From: Micromonospora vinacea
GTDB taxonomy: Bacteria; Actinomycetota; Actinomycetes; Mycobacteriales; Micromonosporaceae
Reading direction: 5' to 3'
NCBI RefSeq assembly: GCF_015751785.1
Contig: NZ_JADOTY010000001.1
Span: 5,518,001 to 5,582,000 of the forward strand
DNA length: 64,000 bases
Part shown: piece by piece, positions 16,505 to 24,776 of the stretch
Numbering within the stretch: the first letter of the stretch is position 1
Layout: each line of letters opens with the position of its first letter
Position numbers and translations under genes: made by a program
Notes under the pieces: model-generated
Databases searched by the model: none
The model's input: only the letters and a program-made list of their open reading frames with translations
What the model was told of the DNA's origin: nothing

Positions 16505-16524
16505 AATCCAGCAACCGTTGGATT
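16505..16524. promoter_or_regulatory. TetR operator between regulator and transporter
   Basis: AATCCAGCAACCGTTGGATT: 6-base arms with an 8-base spacer, the same architecture as 15795-15815. It lies 12 bases from the TetR start and 18 from the transporter start, so binding would shut both divergent promoters. Confidence 0.65.
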
Positions 16525-16541
16525 GCGGAGAGGATGCGGCG

Positions 16542-17891
16542 ATGACCGGGCTGGACCGGCGGCCCGCGGCCGCCACCGACACGACGCTGCCACGCGGCCC
16601 CCTGGCGGGCTTCGCCGCCGGCTCGCTCGGCATGGGCGTCTGGGTGACAGTGCCCGGCCTGCTGCTGCTCTACTTCCTCACCGACGTGCTGGCCGTCGGG
16701 CCGTGGCTGGCCGGCCTGGCCCTGCTGCTGCCGAAGATCGCCGACGTCCTGCTGCACCCCTGGGTGGGACACCGCGCCGACGTCGAACAGACCCGACGCG
16801 GCGACCGGCGTCGCCTGCTGCTGCTCGGCTGCGCCCTGCCGGTCGCGTTCGCCGCGCTCTTCGCCGTGCCCGGCGGCCTGACCGGCGCGTCGGCGGCCGC
16901 GTGGGTGGCGGTGTTCTTCATCGCCGGCAACCTGCTCTTCGCCGCCTACCAGGTCCCCTACCTGGCCACCCCGGCCGACCTGCGCATCGGCTACCACGAA
17001 CGCACCCGGCTGATGGCCTTCCGGATGATGGTGCTGACAGTGGGCATCCTCGTCTCCGGGCTGCTGGCCCCGCTGCTCACCGGCGGCGACGCCGCGACGC
17101 GGGGCGGCTACCAGCGGATGGGCGTGGTCCTCGCCGTGGGGATGCTGGTGGCCATGCTGGTCGGTGTCGCCGGCATCGCCCGGCTGCGCGGGTCCGCGCC
17201 GGTGAGCACCGCGGCCGGGCACGGCGGGTGGCGGGCGTTGCGCACGGCGCTGCGCGACAGGCAGTTCCGGTGGCTGGTCGCCGCGTACCTGGCGATGTCC
17301 ACCACCACCCACCTGGTGCTCGCCGGGGTGCCCTACTACGCCGAGTACGAGCTGCGCGCGCCCGGCCTGACCACGGTGCTGGTGGCCGCGTTCGTCGCGC
17401 CGGCGCTGCTGGTCACCCCGGCCTGGCTGGTGGTGGCCCGACGCGTCGGCAAGCAGCGGGCGCTGCTCGGCGCGCAGGGCGCGTTCGCGATCGGCTCGCT
17501 GGTGCTGGCGGTGGGCCGCCCGGCCGGCCTGCCGGTGCTGGTCGCCGCGGTGGCGGTGCTCGGGGTGGCGTTCGCCGGCATGCAGTTGCTGCCTTTCTCG
17601 ATGCTGCCCGACGTGATCCGCGCCGCCGGCAGCACCGGGGCCGGCACCTACACCGGGGTGTGGACGGCCACCGAGGCCACCGGCGCGGCCCTCGGCCCGT
17701 ACGCGTACGCGCTGTGCCTGACCGTCGGTGGTTTCGTGGCCTCGACGGCCGGTGAGTCGCCGGTGCAGCCCGACGCCGCGCTCGCGGCGGTCCGCTACGG
17801 CTTCGGGTTGCTGCCGGCGGTGGCGATGCTCGCGGCGCTGCTGCTGCAACGCCGCTACACCCTGGACGCGACGGCCCGGGCGACGAGCTGA
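16542..17891 (+). CDS. MFS/GPH-type cation symporter
   Basis: A 449-residue membrane protein with about 12 hydrophobic segments of the glycoside-pentoside-hexuronide:cation symporter type: ADVLLHPWVGHRADVEQTRRGDRRR in the first cytoplasmic loop and AAYQVPYLATPADLRIGYHERTRL in the middle, both typical of that group. Such carriers import sugars or other organic solutes; given the neighbouring FMO and SDR, the solute may be their substrate, which is inference. GAGAGGA precedes the ATG at 16542. It is transcribed away from the TetR gene with a shared operator. Confidence 0.87.
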   Translation: MTGLDRRPAAATDTTLPRGPLAGFAAGSLGMGVWVTVPGLLLLYFLTDVLAVGPWLAGLALLLPKIADVLLHPWVGHRADVEQTRRGDRRRLLLLGCALPVAFAALFAVPGGLTGASAAAWVAVFFIAGNLLFAAYQVPYLATPADLRIGYHERTRLMAFRMMVLTVGILVSGLLAPLLTGGDAATRGGYQRMGVVLAVGMLVAMLVGVAGIARLRGSAPVSTAAGHGGWRALRTALRDRQFRWLVAAYLAMSTTTHLVLAGVPYYAEYELRAPGLTTVLVAAFVAPALLVTPAWLVVARRVGKQRALLGAQGAFAIGSLVLAVGRPAGLPVLVAAVAVLGVAFAGMQLLPFSMLPDVIRAAGSTGAGTYTGVWTATEATGAALGPYAYALCLTVGGFVASTAGESPVQPDAALAAVRYGFGLLPAVAMLAALLLQRRYTLDATARATS

Positions 17892-17917
17892 CCGGCCGGC
17901 ACTAGACTTCGCCCTCG

Positions 17918-19063
17918 ATGGACGCCCAGCCCAGCACCACCGAGACCCGCCCGTGCGCCCACTGTGGACGGCCGGTGCCGCAACGTGTCGGCGCGGGTCG
18001 ACCGTTTCGCTACTGCCGCGACAACGACGGCGCCTGCCAGCGCGCCTCCCGCAACAGCCGGATGCGGCACCGCAACGCTCCCGGTCTGCCCGGGCAGGTG
18101 GCCCGCACCTGGGAGGCGGTGGACCGGCTCGACCAGATCGTCGAGACGTTGACCGAGTCGCTGCACGCCGAGTTGTCCCCGGTGGGTGTGCAGCGGCAGC
18201 TTGCCCAGGCCCGCGCGGAGGCCGCCACCGAGATCGCGGCGGCGCAGACCGAACGCGACGAGGCCCGCGACGACGCCGAGGCCGCGGCGGCCGACGCGGC
18301 GCGCGCCCGTGAACAGGCCCGTGGCGCCCGCGCCGAGGCCGACGACGCCCGCCAGCGCGCCGAGCAGGCGCACCGGCAGGCCGACGCCGCCGACGAGCGG
18401 GCGCGGCTCGCCGAGGCGGCCCGCGACCAGTCGCGCCACGACGCCAGCGCCGCCGAGGCGCTGCGCGCCCAGGCCGAGCGCGACCGCGACCAGGCCCGCG
18501 CCGAGGTGCGGGACCTGCGCGGCGAACGCGACGCCGAGCGGCAGCGGGTGGCCGACCTGGGCGTGGAACGCGACGCACTGCGCGCCGAGGCCGAACGGGC
18601 CACCGCGGAGGCGACGGAGCGGGCCGGGCGGTGGCAGGCCGAGGTGCAGGACGTGCGGCGCCAGATCGAGCAGTCCCGCGCCGACGCGGCGCGCACCCGC
18701 GCGGAGGCCGCCGACGCCGCCCGGGCGCGTGAGCAGGCCGACCGGGCCCGCGACCGCGCCGAGGTCGCCGCCCGGCAGGCCGACGAGGCCCGGCAGGAGG
18801 CCGCGGAGCTGGCCGCGCGGCTGCGCGCGGAGCTGGCCGCGCTGGCCGCCCAGCGCGACACGCTCACCGCCGAGCTGACGGTGGCCCGGCAGGCCGCGGC
18901 GACCGCCGAGGGTCACCGCACCACCCTGGCGGTACGACTCGAGGCCGCCGAGACCGACCGGGACCTGGCCCAGCGGCGGGTGGCGCAGCTCGGCGACCAG
19001 GTCAGTGACCTGGCGCTGGCGTTGGCCCGCCTCGGCGCCGCCACTCCCAGCGACGCCACCTGA
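17918..19063 (+). CDS. zinc-knuckle plus long coiled-coil protein
   Basis: A 381-residue protein in two parts. Residues 13-50 hold CAHCGRP, FRYCRDNDGAC and QRASRNSRMRHRN, a Cys cluster (C13, C16, C34, C40) that looks like a small zinc-binding module with a basic tail. Residues 90-375 are almost wholly charged heptad-like helix (many ARAEA, RDQAR and ERDALR repeats), predicted as one long coiled coil. There is no signal peptide or membrane segment. Function unknown; a DNA- or chromosome-associated scaffold is one possibility. It begins 26 bases after the transporter stop and ends about 230 bases before rbpA. Its repetitive GC-rich codons create long shadow frames on the other strand. Confidence 0.8.
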   Translation: MDAQPSTTETRPCAHCGRPVPQRVGAGRPFRYCRDNDGACQRASRNSRMRHRNAPGLPGQVARTWEAVDRLDQIVETLTESLHAELSPVGVQRQLAQARAEAATEIAAAQTERDEARDDAEAAAADAARAREQARGARAEADDARQRAEQAHRQADAADERARLAEAARDQSRHDASAAEALRAQAERDRDQARAEVRDLRGERDAERQRVADLGVERDALRAEAERATAEATERAGRWQAEVQDVRRQIEQSRADAARTRAEAADAARAREQADRARDRAEVAARQADEARQEAAELAARLRAELAALAAQRDTLTAELTVARQAAATAEGHRTTLAVRLEAAETDRDLAQRRVAQLGDQVSDLALALARLGAATPSDAT

Positions 19064-19225
19064 TGATCGTGGCGCAACCTTCGGTAGGCTCGGGCGGTTA
19101 ACCTCCCCGGTGGCAGCGGACACACACCGTTGTCCCGACCCGCCTGGGGATCACCTCACCGGGTGAGCGTCCCGGCCGGTTACCCTTGGTCCCGGCCCAC
19201 CCGTGGACGCCTCACGCCCTCGGGC

Positions 19226-19253
19226 GGGAATGGCTCGACGGGGACGCACCGTT
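19226..19253 (+). promoter_or_regulatory. SigR-type promoter of rbpA
   Basis: GGGAAT (19226-19231), a 19-base spacer, then GTT (19251-19253), matching the thiol-oxidative-stress sigma-R consensus (GGGAAT-N18/19-GTT). It lies 42 bases before the rbpA ATG. In Streptomyces rbpA is a known SigR target, so both position and sequence agree. Confidence 0.7.
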
Positions 19254-19294
19254 ACACCCAGAAGACCAGCACCACGAACGAGGGGAAGTCGATC

Positions 19295-19636
19295 ATGGGC
19301 GAGCGTATGCTGCGCGGAAGCCGCCTTGGCGCGGTGAGCTACGAATCCGACCGCAACACGGAGCTCGCGCCGCGTCAGACCCGCGAGTACCTCTGCGCCA
19401 AGGGCCACCAGTTCGAGGTGCCGTTCGCCGTCGACGCCGAGGTCCCGACGACCTGGGAATGCAAGTTCGACGGCAGCGTCGCCCGACTCGTCGACGGCAG
19501 CGAGCCGGAGCAGAAGAAGGCCAAGCCGCCGCGCACCCACTGGGACATGCTTCTGGAGCGGCGCTCGATCGCCGAGCTGGAGGACATCCTCGAGGAGCGG
19601 CTGCAGGAGGTTCGGACCCGCCGCGGCCGCGCCTGA
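19295..19636 (+). CDS. rbpA: RNA polymerase-binding protein RbpA
   Basis: A 113-residue protein matching RbpA over its whole length: MGERMLRGSRLGAVSYESDR at the flexible N-terminus, the core with YLCAKGHQFEVPFAVDAEVP and WECKFDGSVA, and the C-terminal sigma-binding helix PPRTHWDMLLERRSIAELEDIL. RbpA binds the group 1/2 sigma factor and RNA polymerase, stabilises the open complex and affects rifampicin tolerance. AGGGGAA precedes the ATG at 19295. It follows a SigR-type promoter and ends in a strong hairpin. Its frame could be extended upstream, but the conserved protein begins here. Confidence 0.97.
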   Translation: MGERMLRGSRLGAVSYESDRNTELAPRQTREYLCAKGHQFEVPFAVDAEVPTTWECKFDGSVARLVDGSEPEQKKAKPPRTHWDMLLERRSIAELEDILEERLQEVRTRRGRA

Positions 19637-19651
19637 GCCGCACGACGCATG

Positions 19652-19692
19652 ACGACGACGCCCCCGGGGGAAACCCCCGGGGGCGTCGTCGT
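19652..19692. terminator. strong hairpin terminator after rbpA
   Basis: A 19-bp perfect stem (left arm 19652-19670, right arm 19674-19692, containing GCCCCCGGGGG) with an AAA loop. It separates convergent rbpA and fxsA and can serve both. Confidence 0.85.
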
Positions 19693-19723
19693 GTCTGTCT
19701 GTGCGCGGTGGATGGGCCTGGTC

Positions 19724-20239
19724 TCAGTGCCGGGGCTCGACGATCTCGCCCTCGATGGCCCGACCGCCGTCGACCACCACCGGCTGTTCCGGCTGCGGGG
19801 TCGGTTGCGGCGCACCCTGGCGCACCCGCACCGTGCGGGGCCCGAACAGGTCACCGGCGACCATCGACGACACCCGCCGCTCGGTGGCGCGTCGCACCCC
19901 GGCGCGGGCCAGTCGACGCACCGGTGGCACCAGCAACAGCAACCCGATCAGCCCGCTGACCAGGCCGGGCACCGCCAACAACATCGCGCCCGCCAACCCG
20001 ACGAGCCCGTCGGTCACCTGCCCGCCCGGGGGCTGCCCGGCCGCCGCCGCGGAGCGGAACCCCCGCCAGGCGCGCATCCCCTCGCGGCGCAGCAGCACCA
20101 ACCCCAGCAGGGACGCGGCGAACACCAGCAGCACCGCCGCCCCGAACCCCAGCGCCCGCCCCACGCCGACGAACACCGCCAGCTCCAGCACCACCGCCAG
20201 CAACAGGGCCAACGGTACGAACCTCAGTCCTCGGCGCAT
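19724..20239 (-). CDS. fxsA: FxsA family membrane protein
   Basis: A 171-residue membrane protein: two N-terminal helices (FVPLALLLAVVLELAVFVGV and FGAAVLLVFAASLLGLVLL), the conserved RREGMRAWRGFR loop, then LVGLAGAMLLAVPGLVSGLIGLLLLVPPVR, all features of FxsA (named for suppressing F-plasmid exclusion of phage T7 in E. coli). Its natural role is unclear. A polar Pro/Gln-rich tail follows. GAGGTGAG precedes the ATG. It is downstream of lnt-ppm on the same strand, 68 bases after ppm, and probably the last gene of that transcript. Confidence 0.88.
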   Translation of the reverse strand: MRRGLRFVPLALLLAVVLELAVFVGVGRALGFGAAVLLVFAASLLGLVLLRREGMRAWRGFRSAAAAGQPPGGQVTDGLVGLAGAMLLAVPGLVSGLIGLLLLVPPVRRLARAGVRRATERRVSSMVAGDLFGPRTVRVRQGAPQPTPQPEQPVVVDGGRAIEGEIVEPRH

Positions 20240-20307
20240 CTCACCTCATCGCCATTCCTGCGGACACCACGGACGTGTTCCGCTCATCCAGCATGACACG
20301 GCCGCGC

Positions 20308-21117
20308 TCACGGCCACCGCGCCTGACCGGTGGCCGTGCCGTGCAGGCCCCGGCGTACCGCCTGACGCCGGTCGCGCACACCCCAGGCGGTGATCCGCCA
20401 CAGCGCCTCGGCCACGATCTTCGGGCTCATCTTGCTGTCGCCGCGTTCCCTCTCGGCGAAGGTGATCGGCACCTCCACGATCCGCACCCCGGCCCGGTGC
20501 GCCAGCCGGGACAGCTCCACCTGGAACGAGTAGCCCTGCGAGGTCACCGAATCCAGGTCGATGGCGTCCAACGCGCTGATCCGGTACACCCGGTAACCGC
20601 CGGTGGCGTCCGACACGGGCATGCCCAGCGCCAGACGGGCGTACAGGTTGCCGCCGCGCGACAGCAACAGCCGCCGCAGCGGCCAGTTGAGCACCCGCGC
20701 GCCCCTGGTCCACCGTGAGCCGATCACCACGTCCGCGTCGCGGGCGGCCGCCAGCAACGCCGGCAGGTCCTCCGGGGCGTGCGAGCCGTCGGCGTCCATC
20801 TCCACGACCGCCTGGTAGCCCCGCTCGCGCGCCCACCCGAACCCGGCCAGGTACGCCGCGCCCAGGCCCTCCTTGCCCTGGCGGTGCAGCACCTGCACGT
20901 GCGCGTCACCGTCGGCGAGGGCGTCGGCGATCGCACCGGTGCCGTCGGGGCTGTTGTCGTCGGCGATGAGGATCTGCACCGCCGGGGCGGCGCGCCGGAC
21001 CCGGCCCACGATCACGGCGATGTTGTCGGCCTCGTTGTAGGTGGGGATCACCACCAGCACCCGGCCCACACCGGGCACCTCGTCCGCGCGTCGGATCGTA
21101 TCGGTCGCCTGGATCAC
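20308..21117 (-). CDS. ppm: polyprenol monophosphomannose synthase
   Basis: A 269-residue GT2 glycosyltransferase: VLVVIPTYNEADNIAVIVGRV at residue 20, ILIADDNSPDGTGAIADAL, and the DxD-type VVEMDADGSHAPEDLP near 115. It matches the catalytic domain of actinobacterial Ppm1, which moves mannose from GDP-mannose to polyprenyl phosphate on the membrane; the product feeds lipoglycan and protein O-mannosylation. There are no C-terminal membrane helices, as usual. GTG 21117 has GGAGG five bases upstream. It follows lnt by 34 bases; in mycobacteria the two are fused in one protein, here they are separate. Confidence 0.93.
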   Translation of the reverse strand: MIQATDTIRRADEVPGVGRVLVVIPTYNEADNIAVIVGRVRRAAPAVQILIADDNSPDGTGAIADALADGDAHVQVLHRQGKEGLGAAYLAGFGWARERGYQAVVEMDADGSHAPEDLPALLAAARDADVVIGSRWTRGARVLNWPLRRLLLSRGGNLYARLALGMPVSDATGGYRVYRISALDAIDLDSVTSQGYSFQVELSRLAHRAGVRIVEVPITFAERERGDSKMSPKIVAEALWRITAWGVRDRRQAVRRGLHGTATGQARWP

Positions 21118-21151
21118 GGTTCCTCCGCTCCCGCCGGCGTACCGGCTGTTG

Positions 21152-22840
21152 CTATCCGGGCCTGACCCGCTGCCGCCGGCGCAGCACCGCCGCGCCGACC
21201 AGGGCCGCCGCGGCCAGCGCGGCGAGCGCCACCTCCGGCCACCAGCCGAGGCGGGTGGCGAGGGTGCGTCCGTCGTCGAGCCGCAACTGCCGCACCACGA
21301 CCTCCCGGGTGTTGAACCCGGTGGCATCGCTTACCCGCCCGTCGGGTGCGACGAACCCGGACACCCCGACCGTGGAGGCCATCAACGCCGGCCGTCCGTG
21401 CTCCACCGCCCGCAGCCGCACCATGGCCATCTGCTGGCGGGCCTCCGCGACGTCGAAGGTGGCGTTGTTGGTCTGCACCACCAGCAGTTGCGCGCCGCCG
21501 GTGACGGTGTCGCGGACCACCTCGTCGTAGGCGACCTCGAAGCAGATCACGTCACCGAGCACGGCGGGGCCGGCGCGTACCACGCCCGGGGTGCTTCCGG
21601 GCACGAAGTCGTTGCGGATCAGGTCGACCTGCTTGCTGACCATGCGGGCCACGTCGCGCAGCGGTACGTACTCGGCGAACGGCACCGGGTGGCGTTTGGT
21701 GTACAGCTGGTCGAGGTCCGCGCCGGTGCCGGGGCGCCACAGGATGCCCGCGTTGCGGACCTGCCCGGCGCCGGGGCCCAGCAGCACGGCGCCGACCAGG
21801 ATCGGCGCGCCGACGGTGTCGGCGGCCTGGGAGATCCGCGCCCCGGCGGTGGGGTTGCGCAGCGGGTCGATGTCGCTGGAGTTCTCCGGCCACACCACCA
21901 GGTCGGGTTGCCGCTGCTGCCCGGCGGCGACCCGCGCGGCCAGCTCGATGGTGGCGTCGACGTGGTTGTTGAGCACCGCCTGCCGTTGGGCGTTGAAGTC
22001 CAGGCCCAGCCGGGGCACGTTGCCCTGCACGATCGCCACGGTGACGGTGGCGCCGGACCCGGCGGTGGCGACCGGCACCAGCAGACCCCCGGCGGTCAGC
22101 GCGACGGCCACGACGGCCGGTACGACCACGGGCGCCCACCGCCGCCCCGACGCACCCCTGGCGGGTGGCGGGCCGTCCAGCGGGCTGTCAGCGGGCTGCG
22201 GCGTGGTGTGCTCGGGCACGTGGCGTCGGGCGGTTGCCCAACCCCGCCAGGCCGCGGTGACCAGCAACCCGCCGGTGAGGGCCACGGCGAAGGTGACCAG
22301 CGGGGCGCCGCCCAGCGCGGCCAGGCGCAGCAGCGGCGAGGTGTCCTGGCTGAACGCCAACCGCCCCCACGGGAACCCACCGAACGGGGTGCGGTCGCGC
22401 AGCGCCTCCTGCCCGACCCACAGCAGCCCGGTCAACGCCGGCCACGCCCAGCGGGCCCGGTCGGCCAGCGGCGACACCCAGGCGGTGGCCGCGCCCAGCA
22501 GCGCCAGGTAGCCGGCCTGCAGCAGTGACAGCAGCACCCACGGCAGGTAACCGGTGTGCAGGTTCGTCCAGGCCAGCAGCGGGGCGAAGAACGCCACCCC
22601 GGTCAGGAAGCCCAGACCGGCGCCGGCGCGCAACCGCCGCCGGTGCGCGGCGGCGGCCAGCAACGCCACCCCGACGGGCGCGAGCGGCCACAGCCCGTAC
22701 GGGGGGAACGCCACCAGCAGGGCCAGCCCGGCGGCCACGGCCAGGGGTACGGCGACCCGCAGCGGCAGCGGCCGACCGGGAACGACCGGCCGGGGCAGCG
22801 CCGCCGGGGTGTGCGTCTCATCCCGGTCCAGGGTCGTCAC
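21152..22840 (-). CDS. lnt: apolipoprotein N-acyltransferase
   Basis: A 562-residue membrane enzyme that adds the third acyl chain to lipoproteins. About six hydrophobic segments fill residues 25-225, followed by a CN-hydrolase domain (from TVAIVQGNVPRLGLDF) with the expected catalytic trio: Glu in VVWPENSSDIDP, Lys in LYTKRHPVPFAEY and Cys in GDVICFEVAYDEVV. A last helix (ALAALAAAALVGAAV) closes the protein. The GTG at 22840 has GAGGTG upstream. Length and order match the family. It leads the lnt-ppm-fxsA cluster, a conserved actinobacterial arrangement next to rbpA. Confidence 0.95.
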   Translation of the reverse strand: MTTLDRDETHTPAALPRPVVPGRPLPLRVAVPLAVAAGLALLVAFPPYGLWPLAPVGVALLAAAAHRRRLRAGAGLGFLTGVAFFAPLLAWTNLHTGYLPWVLLSLLQAGYLALLGAATAWVSPLADRARWAWPALTGLLWVGQEALRDRTPFGGFPWGRLAFSQDTSPLLRLAALGGAPLVTFAVALTGGLLVTAAWRGWATARRHVPEHTTPQPADSPLDGPPPARGASGRRWAPVVVPAVVAVALTAGGLLVPVATAGSGATVTVAIVQGNVPRLGLDFNAQRQAVLNNHVDATIELAARVAAGQQRQPDLVVWPENSSDIDPLRNPTAGARISQAADTVGAPILVGAVLLGPGAGQVRNAGILWRPGTGADLDQLYTKRHPVPFAEYVPLRDVARMVSKQVDLIRNDFVPGSTPGVVRAGPAVLGDVICFEVAYDEVVRDTVTGGAQLLVVQTNNATFDVAEARQQMAMVRLRAVEHGRPALMASTVGVSGFVAPDGRVSDATGFNTREVVVRQLRLDDGRTLATRLGWWPEVALAALAAAALVGAAVLRRRQRVRPG

Positions 22841-22933
22841 CGCTTCACCTCGATCACGGGGCGAAGGTTACCTGGCTGGGGGGTGCACCGGCCGCGTCGG
22901 GCCGTCGGGCACGAACCGCCCGGGGGACATGAA

Positions 22934-22963
22934 ATCGGGGCGCGGCTCGCGCCGCGCCCCGAT
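22934..22963. terminator. hairpin between the lysine operon and lnt
   Basis: ATCGGGGCGCGGC pairs perfectly with GCCGCGCCCCGAT around a TCGC loop. It sits before lnt and after the minus-strand lysine operon, so it most likely stops read-through from the operon into lnt. Confidence 0.65.
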
Positions 22964-23232
22964 GCTCCCAGGCCCTTCCCGGCCGGTGTGGCGAGGATGG
23001 GGCACGACGACCTTCGGACCGACCGGACGTGGACTGGCTGCCCCCGCCGGGCCGTTGTCTACTGGCCGTGCACCTCACCCTGCCCGTACACCGGTAACCG
23101 CGGCCGGTTCGCGCCGCCCCGCCGACCCCCGCCCGCTGGACCTGGCCGCCGCGACGATGACGCTGAAAAATGTCGCTCGGCCAGCGGACGAAGGGACGAA
23201 GCGAACAACAGCCGCTTCCCGTGGTAGGACTC

Positions 23233-23261
23233 AAAGACGGTACGTGCCGACCCCCGTCTTT
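23233..23261. terminator. weak hairpin with T-run
   Basis: AAAGACGG pairs with CCGTCTTT around a 13-base loop, with a further T and G following on the plus strand and a run of A on the other. It lies 59 bases downstream of the MutL-like stop; a possible first terminator of the lysine operon. Confidence 0.45.
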
Positions 23262-23319
23262 TGTCAACCCGCAGCCGGCCTGTCGTGTGTTGCGACACGG
23301 CGTGTCGGGTCGGCGAGTC

Positions 23320-24657
23320 TCAATGCGCGCGCAGATGCTGACGCAGCAGCGCCTGCGCGGCAGTCCGGTGCTCCTCGGCGAGCAGCCCTCCGGCGGCCAG
23401 CACGTAGTCGGCGTCGACCACCGCGGCGGCCGCGCGGGGCAGCGCCCACCCGCCGGCGTGGTCGGCCAGGACCGCCGTCAGCACCTGCCCCGACACGTCC
23501 GCCGGCGCGTGCCGCAGCACCCCACCGGAGCCCACCAGCAGCCGCACGTCGCGCAGGTCCCGCCCGGCCCGCTCACCGGTCGCCGCGCCCCGGGCGTGCC
23601 GGCGCAGCGCCACCGTCGCGGCGAGGGTGGCGATGCGCCGGTCCACGGCCCGCTCGACGTCGTCGACGGCCAGGAACGCCGGGTCGGCCGCCCGACGCGC
23701 CGCGGCGGCGCTCAGGTCGTCGGACTCCCCGGCGGCGAGCAGCCGCTCCTCGGCGGCGGCCCGCACCACCCCGGGGGCGCTCCACCGCATGCCCAGATCG
23801 CCCTCCACGGTGCGGGCCCGCCACAGGCTGCCGGCGACCTCCCGGCCCGGCCCGGTGGCCCGCTCGTCGGGCGTGAGCACCGAGTACACGTCGGTGGTGG
23901 CCCCACCCACGTCGACCACGGCGAGGTCACCGCCGAGGGTGTCGGCGAGCACCTCCACACCGGTGAGCACCGCGTCGGGCGTGGCCGCCCGCACCAGCCG
24001 CGCGAACCGGGCACCCCTCGACAGTCGTTTGCCACCGATGACGTGGCGCAGGAACACCGCGCGGATCGCCGCCCGCGCCGACGCCGGGGCGAGCACCCCG
24101 ATGCGCGGCAGGACGTTGTCCGCGTCGGTGACCGGCACCCCGGCGTCGCGCAGCAGCCCGGTCAGCTGGTCGCGTACGTCGGCGTTGCCCGCGTACACCA
24201 CGGGCCGCCGCCACCGGGCCCGGGCCAGGCGGGTGGCGTTGTGGGTGATGGTGTCGGCGTCGCCGCCGTCGGTGCCGCCGACGAGCAGCACCACGTCCGG
24301 TCGGGCCGCCCGCAGCGCCGTCAGGTCGGCGGCGCCGAGCCGCCCGGCCGCCACGTGCACCACGTGCGCGCCGGCGGACAACCCGACCCGCCGGCCGGCC
24401 TGGGCGGTGACCAGCGGCTCGTAGCCGATCACGGCCAGCCGCAGCCCACCGCCGGCCGACGAGCACACGTACCAGGGCACGTCGCGGACCCCGAGCCCGG
24501 CGGTGGCCGCCGCGACCGCGGCGTCCAGGCCGTGCAGCACGTCGGTGCCCACAGTGGTGGGCGCCGCCGCCGCGCCGGCCAGGACACCGCCGGCCAGGTC
24601 CACCACCGCCACCTTCGTGTACGTGGAGCCGACGTCGGCGCAGACCGCCAGGGTCAC
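23320..24657 (-). CDS. MutL/GlmL-type aminomutase reactivation factor
   Basis: A 445-residue ASKHA-fold ATPase. The phosphate-1 motif is CADVGSTYTKVAVVDLAGG at the N-terminus; DVVLLVGGTDGGDADTITHNA and LAVVDVGGATTDVYSVL are the other nucleotide-site segments, with RLLVGSGGVLRHAP near the end. This is the MutL family found beside adenosylcobalamin aminomutases (glutamate mutase, ornithine and lysine aminomutases), thought to reactivate the B12 enzyme; it is unrelated to mismatch-repair MutL. GTG 24657 has AGGGA upstream. As the last gene of the kdd-kamDE-kal operon it probably serves KamDE. About 100 bases holding a duplicated repeat separate it from kal. Confidence 0.85.
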   Translation of the reverse strand: MTLAVCADVGSTYTKVAVVDLAGGVLAGAAAAPTTVGTDVLHGLDAAVAAATAGLGVRDVPWYVCSSAGGGLRLAVIGYEPLVTAQAGRRVGLSAGAHVVHVAAGRLGAADLTALRAARPDVVLLVGGTDGGDADTITHNATRLARARWRRPVVYAGNADVRDQLTGLLRDAGVPVTDADNVLPRIGVLAPASARAAIRAVFLRHVIGGKRLSRGARFARLVRAATPDAVLTGVEVLADTLGGDLAVVDVGGATTDVYSVLTPDERATGPGREVAGSLWRARTVEGDLGMRWSAPGVVRAAAEERLLAAGESDDLSAAAARRAADPAFLAVDDVERAVDRRIATLAATVALRRHARGAATGERAGRDLRDVRLLVGSGGVLRHAPADVSGQVLTAVLADHAGGWALPRAAAAVVDADYVLAAGGLLAEEHRTAAQALLRQHLRAH

Positions 24658-24665
24658 GAGTTTCC

Positions 24666-24776
24666 CTGTTCGCGACTGCGGGGCTCGCAACCCCGGCTCA
24701 CTCCTCGCGACTCACGGTGAGCCCTCTGTTCGCGACTGCGGGGCTCGCAACCCCGGCTCACTCCTCGCGACTCACG
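24666..24776. repeat. two exact 51-bp copies at 60-bp period, partly within kal
   Basis: 24666-24716 and 24726-24776 are identical over 51 bases. Each copy carries CGGGG/CCCCG arms and outer TCGCGA palindromes, so each can fold into a hairpin. The right copy contains the last codons and stop of kal; the left copy lies between kal and the MutL-like gene. It looks like a palindromic intergenic element duplicated in tandem. Confidence 0.85.

Larger units (their letters stand above)
22841..23319. other. intergenic region without recognised gene
   Basis: About 480 bases between the lnt start and the stop of the MutL-like gene. It holds a perfect 13-bp hairpin near the lnt side, a weaker hairpin with a T-run near 23233-23261, and a less GC-rich patch around 23160-23225. 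No protein frame with a convincing start or motif, and no tRNA-like fold, was found. The hairpins suit the 3' end of the long lysine operon. Confidence 0.6.

Noticed and set aside
15837..18578. Very long minus-strand open frame across the TetR and transporter genes
   Set aside because: Only the first part (15837-16493) has TetR motifs; the rest is Arg/Gln/Pro-rich and opposite to a clear membrane transporter, a normal effect of high GC.
18010..19123. Long minus-strand frames opposite the coiled-coil gene
   Set aside because: Low-complexity Ser/Ala/Arg or Gly/Leu sequences mirror the coiled-coil codons; no ribosome-binding site or motif.
22841..23319. Possible small RNA or protein gene in the lnt-mutL gap
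   Set aside because: Hairpins explain the structure as terminators; no promoter, start or fold could be supported.
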